Source of the DNA: Brevibacterium aurantiacum
GTDB taxonomy: Bacteria; Actinomycetota; Actinomycetes; Actinomycetales; Brevibacteriaceae
DNA length: 64,000 bases
Assembly (NCBI RefSeq): GCF_007558825.1
Contig: NZ_VLTK01000010.1
Coordinates: 145,309 to 209,308, forward strand
Reading direction: 5' to 3'
Shown here: one piece after another, positions 8,628 to 17,146 of the stretch
Layout: every line of letters starts with the position of its first letter
Numbering within the stretch: the stretch's first letter is position 1
The notes under the pieces: model-generated
What the model was told of the DNA's origin: nothing
The model's input: only the letters and a program-made list of their open reading frames with translations
The model's database searches: none
Position numbers and translations under genes: made by a program

Positions 8628-9934
8628 CGGCCCGAGTCCTGATGCACGGTAGGAGGTGCCTCGTCCTGACGAATCCGTTCTCGTTCCTGATACCGCTCAT
8701 CGGCGATCTTGCGAGCTCGGGAAGCAAGCCTGCGCCCTGTGAAGTCATCTGAGGCGGCCACCGATGAGGCACGATCGCTCGGGTCAGCCGCCCGGAGGAC
8801 CACGCGTTTCTTGCTCGGACGCAGGCGCAACGGCGGCGGTTCATCGTGGATTCGAGGGGCGCTGACGGCCTGGGAAGCGGGTTTCGGCAGTGCTGGGAAC
8901 TTGGCCTTGGGAAGCTCGGTCGCGATCTCCTCAGGCCACACCTGGGATTCGGCTGCGGCCAATAGTGGCGCGGGAGTCTCTTCGACCTCGTCGACCGCCT
9001 CTCTGCGCTTCATGTGTCTGGTCGAGGCAACCGTCTTCTTCACTGTTCGCGCGGCGTGACGCGGAATCGGATCTCTGACGAGCTCGGGTTCCAGGATGTT
9101 GATTTCTTCTTTGACGGCGTTGCTGACGACGTCGTGAAGTAGCTTGTCGGCAATGTCGTCCTTGCCCTTGGCCACGTTCCAGGCCCACCACCGGTATTTC
9201 TCGGCGACTGCCTCGGCGGGGCCATTCATGAGGATCTCGCCCTTGTGCATCCACACAGCGCGGGTGCACAGCTCCTGGATCACCTTCGCTGCATGGTTAA
9301 CGAGCAGAACTGTGCCCGCTTCAGCAAGGAGTTCGTCCATTGCACGTTCGCTGCGCTCTGCGAACGTCGCATCACCCGTCGAGAGCGCTTCGTCGATGAG
9401 CATGATCTTCGGACGTGCGGCCAATGCAATGGCGAACCGAAGTCGGGATCCCATGCCCGATGAATATGTGCCCATAGGCCGGTGGATGGCAGCTCCCAAG
9501 GCCGAAAGGTCGACGACATAGTCGAAGGCTTCGGCAGCTTCCTCCGGAGACAGCCCCATGGCCAGACAGCCCAGTCGGACGTTCTCGCTGCCGGACAGCG
9601 CCGGCTGCAAAGCCGCAGTCACGCCAAGGAGCAGAGGCTGATAGCGAACGAGGATGCGGCCACGATCGGGCTGTTCGACCCCCGCGACATTACGCAGGAA
9701 TGTCGACTTGCCGGAGCCATTGGCACCGACGATGCCGACCATCTCGCCTTCACGGGCGACGAAGTTGACTCCACGCAGTGCACGGACGGTCGTTTGGCCT
9801 CGTCGACCAAGCATGGCATTGCCAATACGTCGCAGGCCTTTGGCCCGCTGACCGGGATCGTTGGTGTTGACGGTGTAGCGAACTTGGACGTTCTCCGCCA
9901 CGATGTTGGGTTCTTCGAGCTCAGAGTCGGCCAT
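8624..9934 (-). CDS. ABC transporter ATP-binding protein, polysaccharide/teichoic acid export (TagH-like), with long charged C-terminal tail, 436 aa
   Basis: The ATPase belongs to the ABC-2 polysaccharide-export group. Walker A GANGSGKST lies at 70-78, the signature YSSGMGSRLRF at 157-167, Walker B IMLIDE at 177-182 and the H-loop at His214. The nucleotide-binding domain ends near 250. The remaining 180 residues are rich in Lys, Arg, Glu, Pro and Ala and look disordered; they do not resemble the folded carbohydrate-binding domain of Wzt proteins. The start ATG at 9934 has a strong GGGGAGGAG ribosome-binding site and lies 14 bases inside the permease gene. With that permease it should form the exporter for the lipid-linked polymer built by the operon. 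Confidence 0.9.
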   Translation of the reverse strand: MADSELEEPNIVAENVQVRYTVNTNDPGQRAKGLRRIGNAMLGRRGQTTVRALRGVNFVAREGEMVGIVGANGSGKSTFLRNVAGVEQPDRGRILVRYQPLLLGVTAALQPALSGSENVRLGCLAMGLSPEEAAEAFDYVVDLSALGAAIHRPMGTYSSGMGSRLRFAIALAARPKIMLIDEALSTGDATFAERSERAMDELLAEAGTVLLVNHAAKVIQELCTRAVWMHKGEILMNGPAEAVAEKYRWWAWNVAKGKDDIADKLLHDVVSNAVKEEINILEPELVRDPIPRHAARTVKKTVASTRHMKRREAVDEVEETPAPLLAAAESQVWPEEIATELPKAKFPALPKPASQAVSAPRIHDEPPPLRLRPSKKRVVLRAADPSDRASSVAASDDFTGRRLASRARKIADERYQERERIRQDEAPPTVHQDSGR

Positions 9935-10820
9935 AGCTCTCCTCCCCTCGCCAGAAGAACAGGAACCCGACTATGAGCAGGCCGCAGGCCCAGGCGATCG
10001 CCATAAACCAGAGCCATGCGGGTGAATCGACCCCGTAGAGCAGAGAATTTCTCACCAGCGTCAGATAGGCATGAATCGGGTTGAACTGCATAGCTGCCAG
10101 AATCGCAGGGTGGTTTGACAGCTTGTCTTCGATTGAGAAAAAGACTCCAGAACCATAGAGCCAGAACCGACTGATGATAGACATGAAATTGGTGAGGTCT
10201 GGAACCTTGTGCCCTAATCTGGCAAGTAGGCAAGCAAGTCCGACGTTGAATATTGTCTGAAGGACGATTACCGGAATGACAAGGACAACTCTCCAGGTGA
10301 TCACCTCGGTTGGTGGAATGACCGCAATGAGGACCAGCATGACAGCAGCAGTGGGAATGAAATCAAGGAAGTTGCGGACGACGACGGACACAGGAAGCGC
10401 TGCACGAGGAAATTGGAATCCTCTGATCATCGACGCACCGGAACGGATCGCGCCTGTTCCCCCAGTCATACTTTTGCCGGTGAACTGGAAAAAGAAGACT
10501 CCTATCACCAGAAATCCAAGGAAATTGGGTACGCCGCGGGACGACTGAAGGATGAACCCGAAGATGAACCAGAATGCGAGCACCGAGAGCAGCGGGTTGA
10601 GGAACAGCCAGCCGTAGCCAAGGAGGTTCTTCCTCGTCGAACCGCTCATCTTGGCTCGGGATTCGGCAAGAATAAAGTGTCGACGGCCCCACAGGGCTGC
10701 CAGGTAGCTGCGCAGACTGGTCCGCCGACCAACGGGGACGAGCCCTTCGCTCGAGACGGAAGGGATTGTGCTCAAACCGAGCGGATTCGTCGCCTCGCTC
10801 GAGTTCATCATCTCACTCAT
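9921..10820 (-). CDS. ABC-2 permease for polysaccharide/teichoic acid export (TagG-like), 299 aa
   Basis: This is an integral membrane protein with about six hydrophobic segments, including WLFLNPLLSVLAFWFIFGF, LGFLVIGVFFFQF and a C-terminal WLWFMAIAWACGLLIVGFLFF. It is typical of the ABC2_membrane family that pairs with TagH, RfbE or KpsT ATPases. A longer reading frame exists upstream to 10889. I prefer the ATG at 10820 because it forms an ATGA overlap with the stop of the glycosyltransferase gene, as at most other junctions in this operon. The expected function is flipping the undecaprenyl-linked polymer across the membrane together with the ATPase encoded next. Confidence 0.88.
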   Translation of the reverse strand: MSEMMNSSEATNPLGLSTIPSVSSEGLVPVGRRTSLRSYLAALWGRRHFILAESRAKMSGSTRKNLLGYGWLFLNPLLSVLAFWFIFGFILQSSRGVPNFLGFLVIGVFFFQFTGKSMTGGTGAIRSGASMIRGFQFPRAALPVSVVVRNFLDFIPTAAVMLVLIAVIPPTEVITWRVVLVIPVIVLQTIFNVGLACLLARLGHKVPDLTNFMSIISRFWLYGSGVFFSIEDKLSNHPAILAAMQFNPIHAYLTLVRNSLLYGVDSPAWLWFMAIAWACGLLIVGFLFFWRGEESYGRL

Positions 10821-12586
10821 TTCGCGCCCGCTTCCGCTCCCGTGAGCTGGGAATAGACTTGGCCGTATCGTCGACCGATGTCTTTCCACCTCCGTGTCCC
10901 GAGCACGTGTTCACGTCCATTCTGTCCGAATCTCTTCCTCGCATTATCATCACAGGCCAACTGAGAGAGCACGTCTGCCAGTTGCCGAGGGTTTTCCGGG
11001 CTGACGCAGAGTCCTGCTGTGTCCGGAACCAGTTCCCTCAGCGCCGGCAGGTCGGAGATGACCACCGGACGGGCCAGGCCCATTGCTTCGATCGGTTTGA
11101 TCGGGGTCACGAGTCCGCACACCGGCTCGTTCTTACGTGGGACAACGATAGCGTCGAGCGCCAGCTGACGCTCGATGGCCTCGGTCTGAGATACCCGTCC
11201 GGTGAATACCGCATGCTCGCCCAGAGCCTTTGCACGTTCTCGCAGCTCCGGCAGCGCGACACCGTCTCCTGCAATGAGGAGCCGCAGATCGACGCCTTGG
11301 GCGCGCGCAAGGATGACAGCGTCGACCAGGACATCGAGGCCTTCATAGCCGACGATCGAGGCAGCGGTGCCCACCCAGACTCCTTCGTCAGACATTCCGA
11401 GGCTGGCCCTGACCTCAGCGGGCGCGCGGGTGACGTCAGCGTTGACGACAGCGTCGGAGACCGAGTTCGGGATGAGGGTGATCTTGTCTGACGGTACTCC
11501 GCCCGCAACGAGGTGGTCACGCATAGTCTCGCCTAGGGTAATGACCGCATCGGCGGCCGTAGCGACCTCGATCTCCTTAGCCCGCATGAGTTCGAAGCGC
11601 TGGCTGGCTCGACGGGCCTCTCGCTCTGCGAGGGTGGATCCGCCTGCCGCCCAGGTTTCTTCAAGCACACCACGGACCTCGTAGACCCAGGGCAGGCCAG
11701 CAGCGTGCGCTGCTGCACCGGTGGCCAGACCGTTGACATAGTGCGTGGTCGTGTGGAGAATCTGGGCCCCACGTTCCTGTGCCTGAGTGGCAAGCCAGTC
11801 TGCCTGATCACGCAGACGGGCAGAGGGTGTGGGCAGCGGACGCAGCGGCACCTGCCGCATGTAGTCGATACCGTCGACGGACTCGACCGGGCCCGAGCTC
11901 ACCCGCCCGATCGTCACCGGATAGGAGGGCCGGGTCGCTGCGGCCACCCGGTGTCCGGCTTCCTGCAGCGTGGTAAGGATGGCGTGCGAACGATATGCGT
12001 ATCCGGAACGGGTGTGGGGTAATGAATTCGTCAGCACGTGCAGTGCCGCGGGCCGGTCAGTCCTCCTCACCGTGGAACTGGTTGAGTCCGGCTTCGCGGC
12101 TCGGACACGTCCGGCCGTGATGTGGCTAGTCACTGTGGGCCACCAGCCCGGTTGCAGACAGAGACGTTCATCGATGAGCCGCGTGCGGCGAGCACCGTGG
12201 GGCAGAACGTCGATCGCCTCGTCGAGCTGACCCTTGGTCCAGCGGATGCGTGAACTCAGAGCGGCAGCGCCAGGCACCGAGTTCGCAATGCCTTCGGCCT
12301 CATCAATGAGTCCGAGGTTGAGCGCGATCTCTCCCAACAGCCTGGACGGCGTCAGAGATTTCGATACGAGGCACTTCGCCTTCGTCTCCCGCCCGAGCAA
12401 CCAGGCTGAGGCAGCCTGTCCTGCATCACCGGGTACGAAGCCGAGGGTATGACCGATGAGGCGCGATGCCGGACCGGGCAATCGCCGGGCCAGCTGCATA
12501 CCGAAGAACACACGATCATCGTTGATGTGGGACGTCGTCGTCGAGGCCACATTGGCAAGCTGGCGGACAAGGAAGATCAGATTCAT
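10817..12586 (-). CDS. GT4-type glycosyltransferase, 589 aa
   Basis: The C-terminal 370 residues form a GT-B glycosyltransferase of family 4. HVLTNSLPHTRSGYAYRSHAI marks the start of the donor/acceptor Rossmann region, and later come VGTAASIVGYEGLDVLVDAV, LLIAGDG and the E-x7-E type segment KNEPVCGLVTPIKPIEAMG. About 190 residues precede this and look helical and repeat-like (short Ala/Leu-rich stretches), so the protein is longer than a plain GT4 of about 380 residues. The start ATG at 12586 is chosen over an in-frame codon at 12658 because it gives an ATGA overlap with the upstream gene. The role is probably adding a sugar to the lipid-linked intermediate in the cytoplasm; the sugar is unknown. 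Confidence 0.85.
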   Translation of the reverse strand: MNLIFLVRQLANVASTTTSHINDDRVFFGMQLARRLPGPASRLIGHTLGFVPGDAGQAASAWLLGRETKAKCLVSKSLTPSRLLGEIALNLGLIDEAEGIANSVPGAAALSSRIRWTKGQLDEAIDVLPHGARRTRLIDERLCLQPGWWPTVTSHITAGRVRAAKPDSTSSTVRRTDRPAALHVLTNSLPHTRSGYAYRSHAILTTLQEAGHRVAAATRPSYPVTIGRVSSGPVESVDGIDYMRQVPLRPLPTPSARLRDQADWLATQAQERGAQILHTTTHYVNGLATGAAAHAAGLPWVYEVRGVLEETWAAGGSTLAEREARRASQRFELMRAKEIEVATAADAVITLGETMRDHLVAGGVPSDKITLIPNSVSDAVVNADVTRAPAEVRASLGMSDEGVWVGTAASIVGYEGLDVLVDAVILARAQGVDLRLLIAGDGVALPELRERAKALGEHAVFTGRVSQTEAIERQLALDAIVVPRKNEPVCGLVTPIKPIEAMGLARPVVISDLPALRELVPDTAGLCVSPENPRQLADVLSQLACDDNARKRFGQNGREHVLGTRRWKDIGRRYGQVYSQLTGAEAGAK

Positions 12587-13944
12587 GCGACCGCCTGTGT
12601 GAGGATGCGCTCGTAGCTGTGGCCCATAGCCGCAGCCGAAGCATGCCGGATCACCCATTCGCGCGGCTCCCGCCCTGCAGGGGGATCGGTGCCGAATTCA
12701 GCACCGGCTTCTATGCGCTGTCGCATTCGAGTCATGGCCGCGGACACTGAAGTGACATCCCCGGGAATCGCCACTTCACCGGCGGCGGTGCTGGTGATGA
12801 TGTCTGCGGCCTCGCCGGCGACGACGCCGAGGATCGGGATCTCTCGAGCCATCAGCGAATAGAGCTTCGAGGGCACCGTACATTCGTAGGACTCGAGTGG
12901 GCCGAGACTGACGAGACCGGCATCGGCCCAATCCCAGTGGGCGGCGAGTTCCGCTCCCGCGTGTTGAGAATGGAACTCGACTGGGACCCGGCATTCAGCT
13001 GCCACGGACTTGAGTTCGGCTGTATCAACACCGTCGCCGACGATGCGCAGGCGCACTCCTTCGGTACGGGCCAGAGCACGGATCGAGGTGCCCAGGTCCT
13101 GGGAGCGTCCGACGGTGCCCACGTAGAGCAGATTTAGTCCGGTGCGTGAGGCAGAAGGGGTGGGGTTCACGAAGTCGGCTGCGTTCACGGCCTCCTCAGC
13201 CGGTGGAATGAGGGGAATCGCTCCAGTGGCGGTCAGCCCGGAGGCACCTTCGAGTTCTGCGGGTGAGACCCCGCTGCGCACCACCTCGGCGGTCACGCCC
13301 CGCTGTTCCAGGCGGTGTTTGAAACCGTCCGTCGTGACGACGACGACTGCGGCGCGACGTTGGGCACGGGTCAGAAGATCCGGCAGGAGCCGATGCTCGA
13401 GAGAGCCGGTGAGTGTGCCCGGCAGGTATTTCCCGAGTGCACCGGTGACCAGGTTCATCTCAGAGATGAGATCCGGCCAGGCGTCGCGAACCTCAGCGAC
13501 GTGCGGCACGTGCAGAATCCGGGACAGGGAATCTCCGGCAAGCAAGAACGGTAGTGCCGGGGTCGTGGAGACGATGACATCGGGCTTCATCCTGCCGCGC
13601 AGCCTGTCGATGACGGCGGATATGGCACCGGTGGCCGACACTGTCTGGTCGAGCATCTGTCGCGCCATAGACGAACCGCTGTGCAGATAGGGAACCCGCA
13701 GGATCCGTTCGCCATCGATTCCGGTGTCCCAGGTGCCACCGAGGCGCACTGCGACTCGACGGCGACCTCGACCAACCCGAGACCCGAAGAATCCGTCCCG
13801 ATCAGGATAGGGGTAGTGCGGGTGCGGGGCGACGGTGATGACCTGATGACCGGCGGCGCGGAGGTGGTCGACAAGGATCCGCCACCGACGCTGCGGGGCA
13901 CCGACCTCAGGATAGTAATAGTGACTGAGAAGCAGGATCTTCAT
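12583..13944 (-). CDS. GT4-type glycosyltransferase (WbuB-like), 453 aa
   Basis: The N-terminus MKILLLSHYYYPEVGAPQRR is characteristic of the WbuB/WcaI-like glycosyltransferases, which use UDP-sugars such as FucNAc or related amino sugars in O-antigen and capsule synthesis. Later motifs include LLYVGTVGRSQDL, RIVGDGVD and the C-terminal YECTVPSKLYSLMAREIPILGVV, which matches the donor-binding helix of GT4 enzymes. Both ends overlap neighbours by four bases (ATGA). The partner is likely the polyprenyl-linked amino sugar made by the two upstream genes. The donor sugar cannot be read from sequence. Confidence 0.87.
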   Translation of the reverse strand: MKILLLSHYYYPEVGAPQRRWRILVDHLRAAGHQVITVAPHPHYPYPDRDGFFGSRVGRGRRRVAVRLGGTWDTGIDGERILRVPYLHSGSSMARQMLDQTVSATGAISAVIDRLRGRMKPDVIVSTTPALPFLLAGDSLSRILHVPHVAEVRDAWPDLISEMNLVTGALGKYLPGTLTGSLEHRLLPDLLTRAQRRAAVVVVTTDGFKHRLEQRGVTAEVVRSGVSPAELEGASGLTATGAIPLIPPAEEAVNAADFVNPTPSASRTGLNLLYVGTVGRSQDLGTSIRALARTEGVRLRIVGDGVDTAELKSVAAECRVPVEFHSQHAGAELAAHWDWADAGLVSLGPLESYECTVPSKLYSLMAREIPILGVVAGEAADIITSTAAGEVAIPGDVTSVSAAMTRMRQRIEAGAEFGTDPPAGREPREWVIRHASAAAMGHSYERILTQAVA

Positions 13945-14978
13945 GCATTGACCGCCTTTGCGGTCTCACGTCTATTCAGCCACATCGGCAATAGTGCGTA
14001 GAGGGCCAAAAGTCCTGCCCAGTAAACGTGAGACGGATAGGTTGCCGCAGTATTTCCTGCGATCAGGGTGGGTACGGCCAGAATACAGGCGAGGACGCTC
14101 AGTGAACCGTGGAAGAGCGAAACGCTTCCGTGCGACCAACCGGCCTGTTGGATCCGTTGATAGATGTGCTGGCGGTGCGGGAGGAGGATGTTCTCTCCTT
14201 TGAACAGGCGCAGCACGAGGGTGAGCCCGACGTCGAAGAGGATGAAGATCATGGGTGCGATGATGACGACGATCGGCACACCGATGACGAACATCCACAC
14301 CGCGGTGGCGAAGACCGCTGCACCGATGCCGTAGCTTCCCGTGTCACCCAAAAAGGCCTTTGCACGACCGAGGTTGAAAGGCAGAAATCCGGCCGCGGCT
14401 CCGGCCAGCGCCAGGGAGAGAAGCGCGAGGTCATTCTCATCGATGTAGTACCCGACGAAGGCGAACCAGGCGCCGGTGACGATCGACCAGCTCGTGACAT
14501 AGCCGTTGAGGCCGTCGACGAAGTTCACGGCGTTGACCAACATGACACCGATGACGGCGAAGACGAGGACGTGAGCGATGCCCTGCGTGGAGAACAGAGC
14601 GATGCAGGCGCTGAAGACCACCGCGAGGATGACCTGCCCGAGCAGACGGCCGACCGGCTGCAGCGAATCAAGGTCGTCGCTCATTCCGATAGCGGAATAG
14701 CACCAGGTGAGCACCAGGAATCCGACGGGCAGCATGAGACTGCCGAGGCCGAATACGCCATGCTCGGTGACGTTCCAGACCATCGCCAGGACGGTCGCCA
14801 CGGTGATCCCGCAGCCGATGGCAACTCCCCCGCCGCGCACGGTCGCTTTGGTATGGGACGAGCGGTGGGAGGGCACATCGACGACGCCCGCCCGTCGCAG
14901 CAGCGGAAAGGCGATGAGAGCGCTGACCGTCGTGACGACGGCGGCCACGACGAAGATCACCAGCGACTGCAGATCCAT
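13941..14978 (-). CDS. Polyprenyl-phosphate sugar-1-phosphate transferase (WecA/TagO/WbpL-like, MraY superfamily), 345 aa
   Basis: This is a polytopic membrane enzyme of the MraY/WecA family with about ten hydrophobic segments. Hallmarks are SHRSSHTKATVRGGG near 37-51, the Mg-binding Asp pair (DDLDS, 101-105), NAVNFVDGLNG at 149-159, FLGDTGSYGIG at 209-219 and the cytoplasmic HRQHIYQR loop near 276. The HRxHIYQR form is typical of WecA/WbpL-type enzymes that load GlcNAc-1-P or a deoxy-amino-sugar-1-P on undecaprenyl phosphate, rather than of MraY itself. It probably initiates synthesis of the polymer. Its start overlaps the stop of the dehydratase gene by one base (TGATG), which would fit that enzyme supplying the sugar. 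Confidence 0.9.
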   Translation of the reverse strand: MDLQSLVIFVVAAVVTTVSALIAFPLLRRAGVVDVPSHRSSHTKATVRGGGVAIGCGITVATVLAMVWNVTEHGVFGLGSLMLPVGFLVLTWCYSAIGMSDDLDSLQPVGRLLGQVILAVVFSACIALFSTQGIAHVLVFAVIGVMLVNAVNFVDGLNGYVTSWSIVTGAWFAFVGYYIDENDLALLSLALAGAAAGFLPFNLGRAKAFLGDTGSYGIGAAVFATAVWMFVIGVPIVVIIAPMIFILFDVGLTLVLRLFKGENILLPHRQHIYQRIQQAGWSHGSVSLFHGSLSVLACILAVPTLIAGNTAATYPSHVYWAGLLALYALLPMWLNRRETAKAVNA

Positions 14979-16924
14979 CAGCTGGTGGTCCCGACGTCTT
15001 CAGCTCTATCACCTGAGCCAGTGATCTCCAGGCCATTCTCTTCCAGGGACGGGCCAAGGACGCGGGTGAGGTCTTCTTCGAGCTGTGTTCGCCTGGTGTA
15101 TACACCGGCATCTCGAGAGGCTTCGACGAGTCTTCTCAGTGCGTCGAGGTCGATCGGAGTGATCGGCACCTGGGTGATGAGCGGATGAGTCGGCCGGACA
15201 TCTTCTTCACTGGAGGACAGGAGTGCCTCGGTCAGCTTCTCTCCCGGACGCAGGCCGGTGTAGACGATGCGGGCATCGGAGCGCCCGCTGAGCGCGATCA
15301 CACGATGGGCAAGATCGTTGATCTTGATCGGCTCACCCATATCGAGAACGAGCGTCTCACCGGGGCGGCCGATGGCGGCAGCCTGCAGGACGAGTTCGCA
15401 GGCTTCATCGGCCGTCATGAAGTAGCGGGTGACTTCTGGGTCTGTGACCGTGACCGGATCGCCGGCCGCGACCTGGGCGACGAACGTCTCCAACACCGAT
15501 CCGCGGGAACCGAGCACATTGCCGAAGCGCACGGACATATATTTCCGACCCGAAGCTGCAGCCACCGAGGCGACTGCGCGTTCGATCGAAAACTTCGTGC
15601 GGCCGAGCACTGAGGTGGCTCCAGCTGCCTTGTCCGTAGAGATGTGAACGAAGGATTCGACGCCGTTGGCCACCGCGGCGTCGAGCAGGTCGAGACTGGC
15701 ACCGACGTTGGTGCGCACCGCCTGTTCAGGGAAGCGTTCGAGGAACGTCAGATGTTTCAGCGCCGCCGCGTGGAAGATGATGTCAGGTTTGACGTCAGCG
15801 ACGAGCGCTTCGATGAAAGCGGTGTCCCGCAGGTCACCGAGCACGAGGTCTTCGCTGGTCAACAGCGCCGAGCCTTCGAGCCCGAGCTGGGTGGCGTGCA
15901 GACCCGACTCGTCTCGGTCGGTCATGACGAGTCGTGCCGGATCGAATCGGGCGACCTGTTTGCACAGCTGGGAACCGATCGATCCGCCAGCACCGGTGAC
16001 GAGCACGACGCGGTCAGTGATCACAGACGAGATGTCCTCGACATTTGTCGTGATCGGCTGGCGACCGATGAGGTCTTCGAGACTGACGTCACGGAAATTG
16101 CGATGCCGCAGGTCGGCCACATCGGTTGAGTCCGGTTCCGGTCGGCTGTAATCGGATACAGCGAATCGCGGCATGATCTTGATCTCGACTGGCCTGGATT
16201 CGAGATTCGAAGCGATGGCTTGGAGTTCCTCAGGAGGCAGGTCGGTGATGGCGATAAGCACAACGCTGGCTCCGGTTCGGTCAACTTGGTCCGCAATGCT
16301 GGAGATGGGTCCGAGCACGCGGATTCCGTTGTAGCGCAGATGTCGTTTGCTCGGATCATCGTCAAGCATCCCGACAGCCGAGTATTCGCCGTGGGAGTCC
16401 TGGGCGATCATGTCGAGGGCCAGGGTTCCCTGGCTGCCAGCCCCGACGACGAGGGCCGGCCGAGAGGATCCGGAGGACGTCAACGTCCGATGGCGCAGAT
16501 TGCGGCGAATCCAGTTCTCCAAGCTCTTAACCACGAGCATCATGGCTCCGGCCGCGATCGGCACGCTGGTGGGAATCAGCAGCCTGTCGGCGAAGACGAA
16601 TTCGGCTACCCACATAATCCCGACGCCCAGGGCCACGGCTCCAGCAATCGCCGCGAACTGGTCGGTCGAGCCGTGGCGGTAGCGTCCACGATAGACAGCC
16701 AGCGGGCCGCAGATGAGGAAGACGACCAAGGCGATGGCCGCGCAGACGAACATGCCAGGGAAATTCACTCGGTCGAAGTAGAAGTCATATCGGACAAGAG
16801 TCATCGCGACGACAAGGAAGGCGAAGACAATTCCGTCGGTGACGGAGAGGATGAAGGCAAAAAGTCCCCTGGCCAAAGGGGTGCGTGAGTGCATGGGTCC
16901 GGAGTTGCTTCCCACAGTTCTCAT
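14978..16924 (-). CDS. Membrane-bound nucleotide-sugar 4,6-dehydratase/epimerase (CapD/PglF/WbpM-like), 648 aa
   Basis: Four N-terminal membrane segments (about 20-42, 58-76, 92-112, 118-138) are followed by a first Rossmann domain (GAGSQG at 161-166) and then the extended SDR catalytic domain starting VLVTGAGGSIGSQ near 307-319. FHAAALKHLTFLE, HISTDKAAGATSVLGRTK and GLRPGEKLTEALL are diagnostic for the PglF/WbpM/CapD family. In this family the usual SDR Tyr is replaced, here giving SVLGRTK. The reaction is NAD-dependent 4,6-dehydration of UDP-GlcNAc, the first step toward 2,4-diamino or 6-deoxy amino sugars. It is the first gene of the polymer operon and faces the divergent plus-strand operon across 222 bases. 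No aminotransferase gene is seen nearby, so later steps must be encoded elsewhere. Confidence 0.9.
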   Translation of the reverse strand: MRTVGSNSGPMHSRTPLARGLFAFILSVTDGIVFAFLVVAMTLVRYDFYFDRVNFPGMFVCAAIALVVFLICGPLAVYRGRYRHGSTDQFAAIAGAVALGVGIMWVAEFVFADRLLIPTSVPIAAGAMMLVVKSLENWIRRNLRHRTLTSSGSSRPALVVGAGSQGTLALDMIAQDSHGEYSAVGMLDDDPSKRHLRYNGIRVLGPISSIADQVDRTGASVVLIAITDLPPEELQAIASNLESRPVEIKIMPRFAVSDYSRPEPDSTDVADLRHRNFRDVSLEDLIGRQPITTNVEDISSVITDRVVLVTGAGGSIGSQLCKQVARFDPARLVMTDRDESGLHATQLGLEGSALLTSEDLVLGDLRDTAFIEALVADVKPDIIFHAAALKHLTFLERFPEQAVRTNVGASLDLLDAAVANGVESFVHISTDKAAGATSVLGRTKFSIERAVASVAAASGRKYMSVRFGNVLGSRGSVLETFVAQVAAGDPVTVTDPEVTRYFMTADEACELVLQAAAIGRPGETLVLDMGEPIKINDLAHRVIALSGRSDARIVYTGLRPGEKLTEALLSSSEEDVRPTHPLITQVPITPIDLDALRRLVEASRDAGVYTRRTQLEEDLTRVLGPSLEENGLEITGSGDRAEDVGTTS

Positions 16925-17146
16925 TTCATTCGACTCACGCGCTCTGATTCGGAAGTCATCCTATCGATCAGACCCTGCCTCATTGGCCGCAGCCAGCGCT
17001 TTCCACCTCCCCGATTGTACTATTGAGGCTGACAGGATTCATACATGTTCAGCGGTGCCAACATTAAGGTTCAGTCTCGGGTTTTCCGTACAGTGCAAGC
17101 CGGCTTGACAGAGTGGAGCGCGAGTCTCCGATGAGAGGAATACCCT
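16925..17146. promoter_or_regulatory. Divergent promoter region between the two polymer operons
   Basis: This 222-base gap must contain the start signals for the minus-strand export operon and the plus-strand glycosyltransferase/hydrolase operon. On the plus strand an AGAGGAA ribosome-binding site sits just before the TTG start at 17147. A TACAAT -10-like hexamer is readable on the minus strand near 17020-17025, without a convincing -35 box. I see no obvious operator. Confidence 0.4.

Noticed and set aside
9000..9170. Possible Wzt-like carbohydrate-binding domain at the C-terminus of the first exporter ATPase
   Set aside because: The tail is charged and Pro/Ala-rich with no beta-sandwich-like pattern; better described as disordered.
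14109..15188. Long plus-strand open frame (359 codons) antisense to the polyprenyl-phosphate transferase gene
   Set aside because: Very Asp/Glu/Arg-rich, low-complexity translation typical of the antisense frame of a GC-rich gene; no ribosome-binding site or domain; the minus-strand gene has all family motifs.
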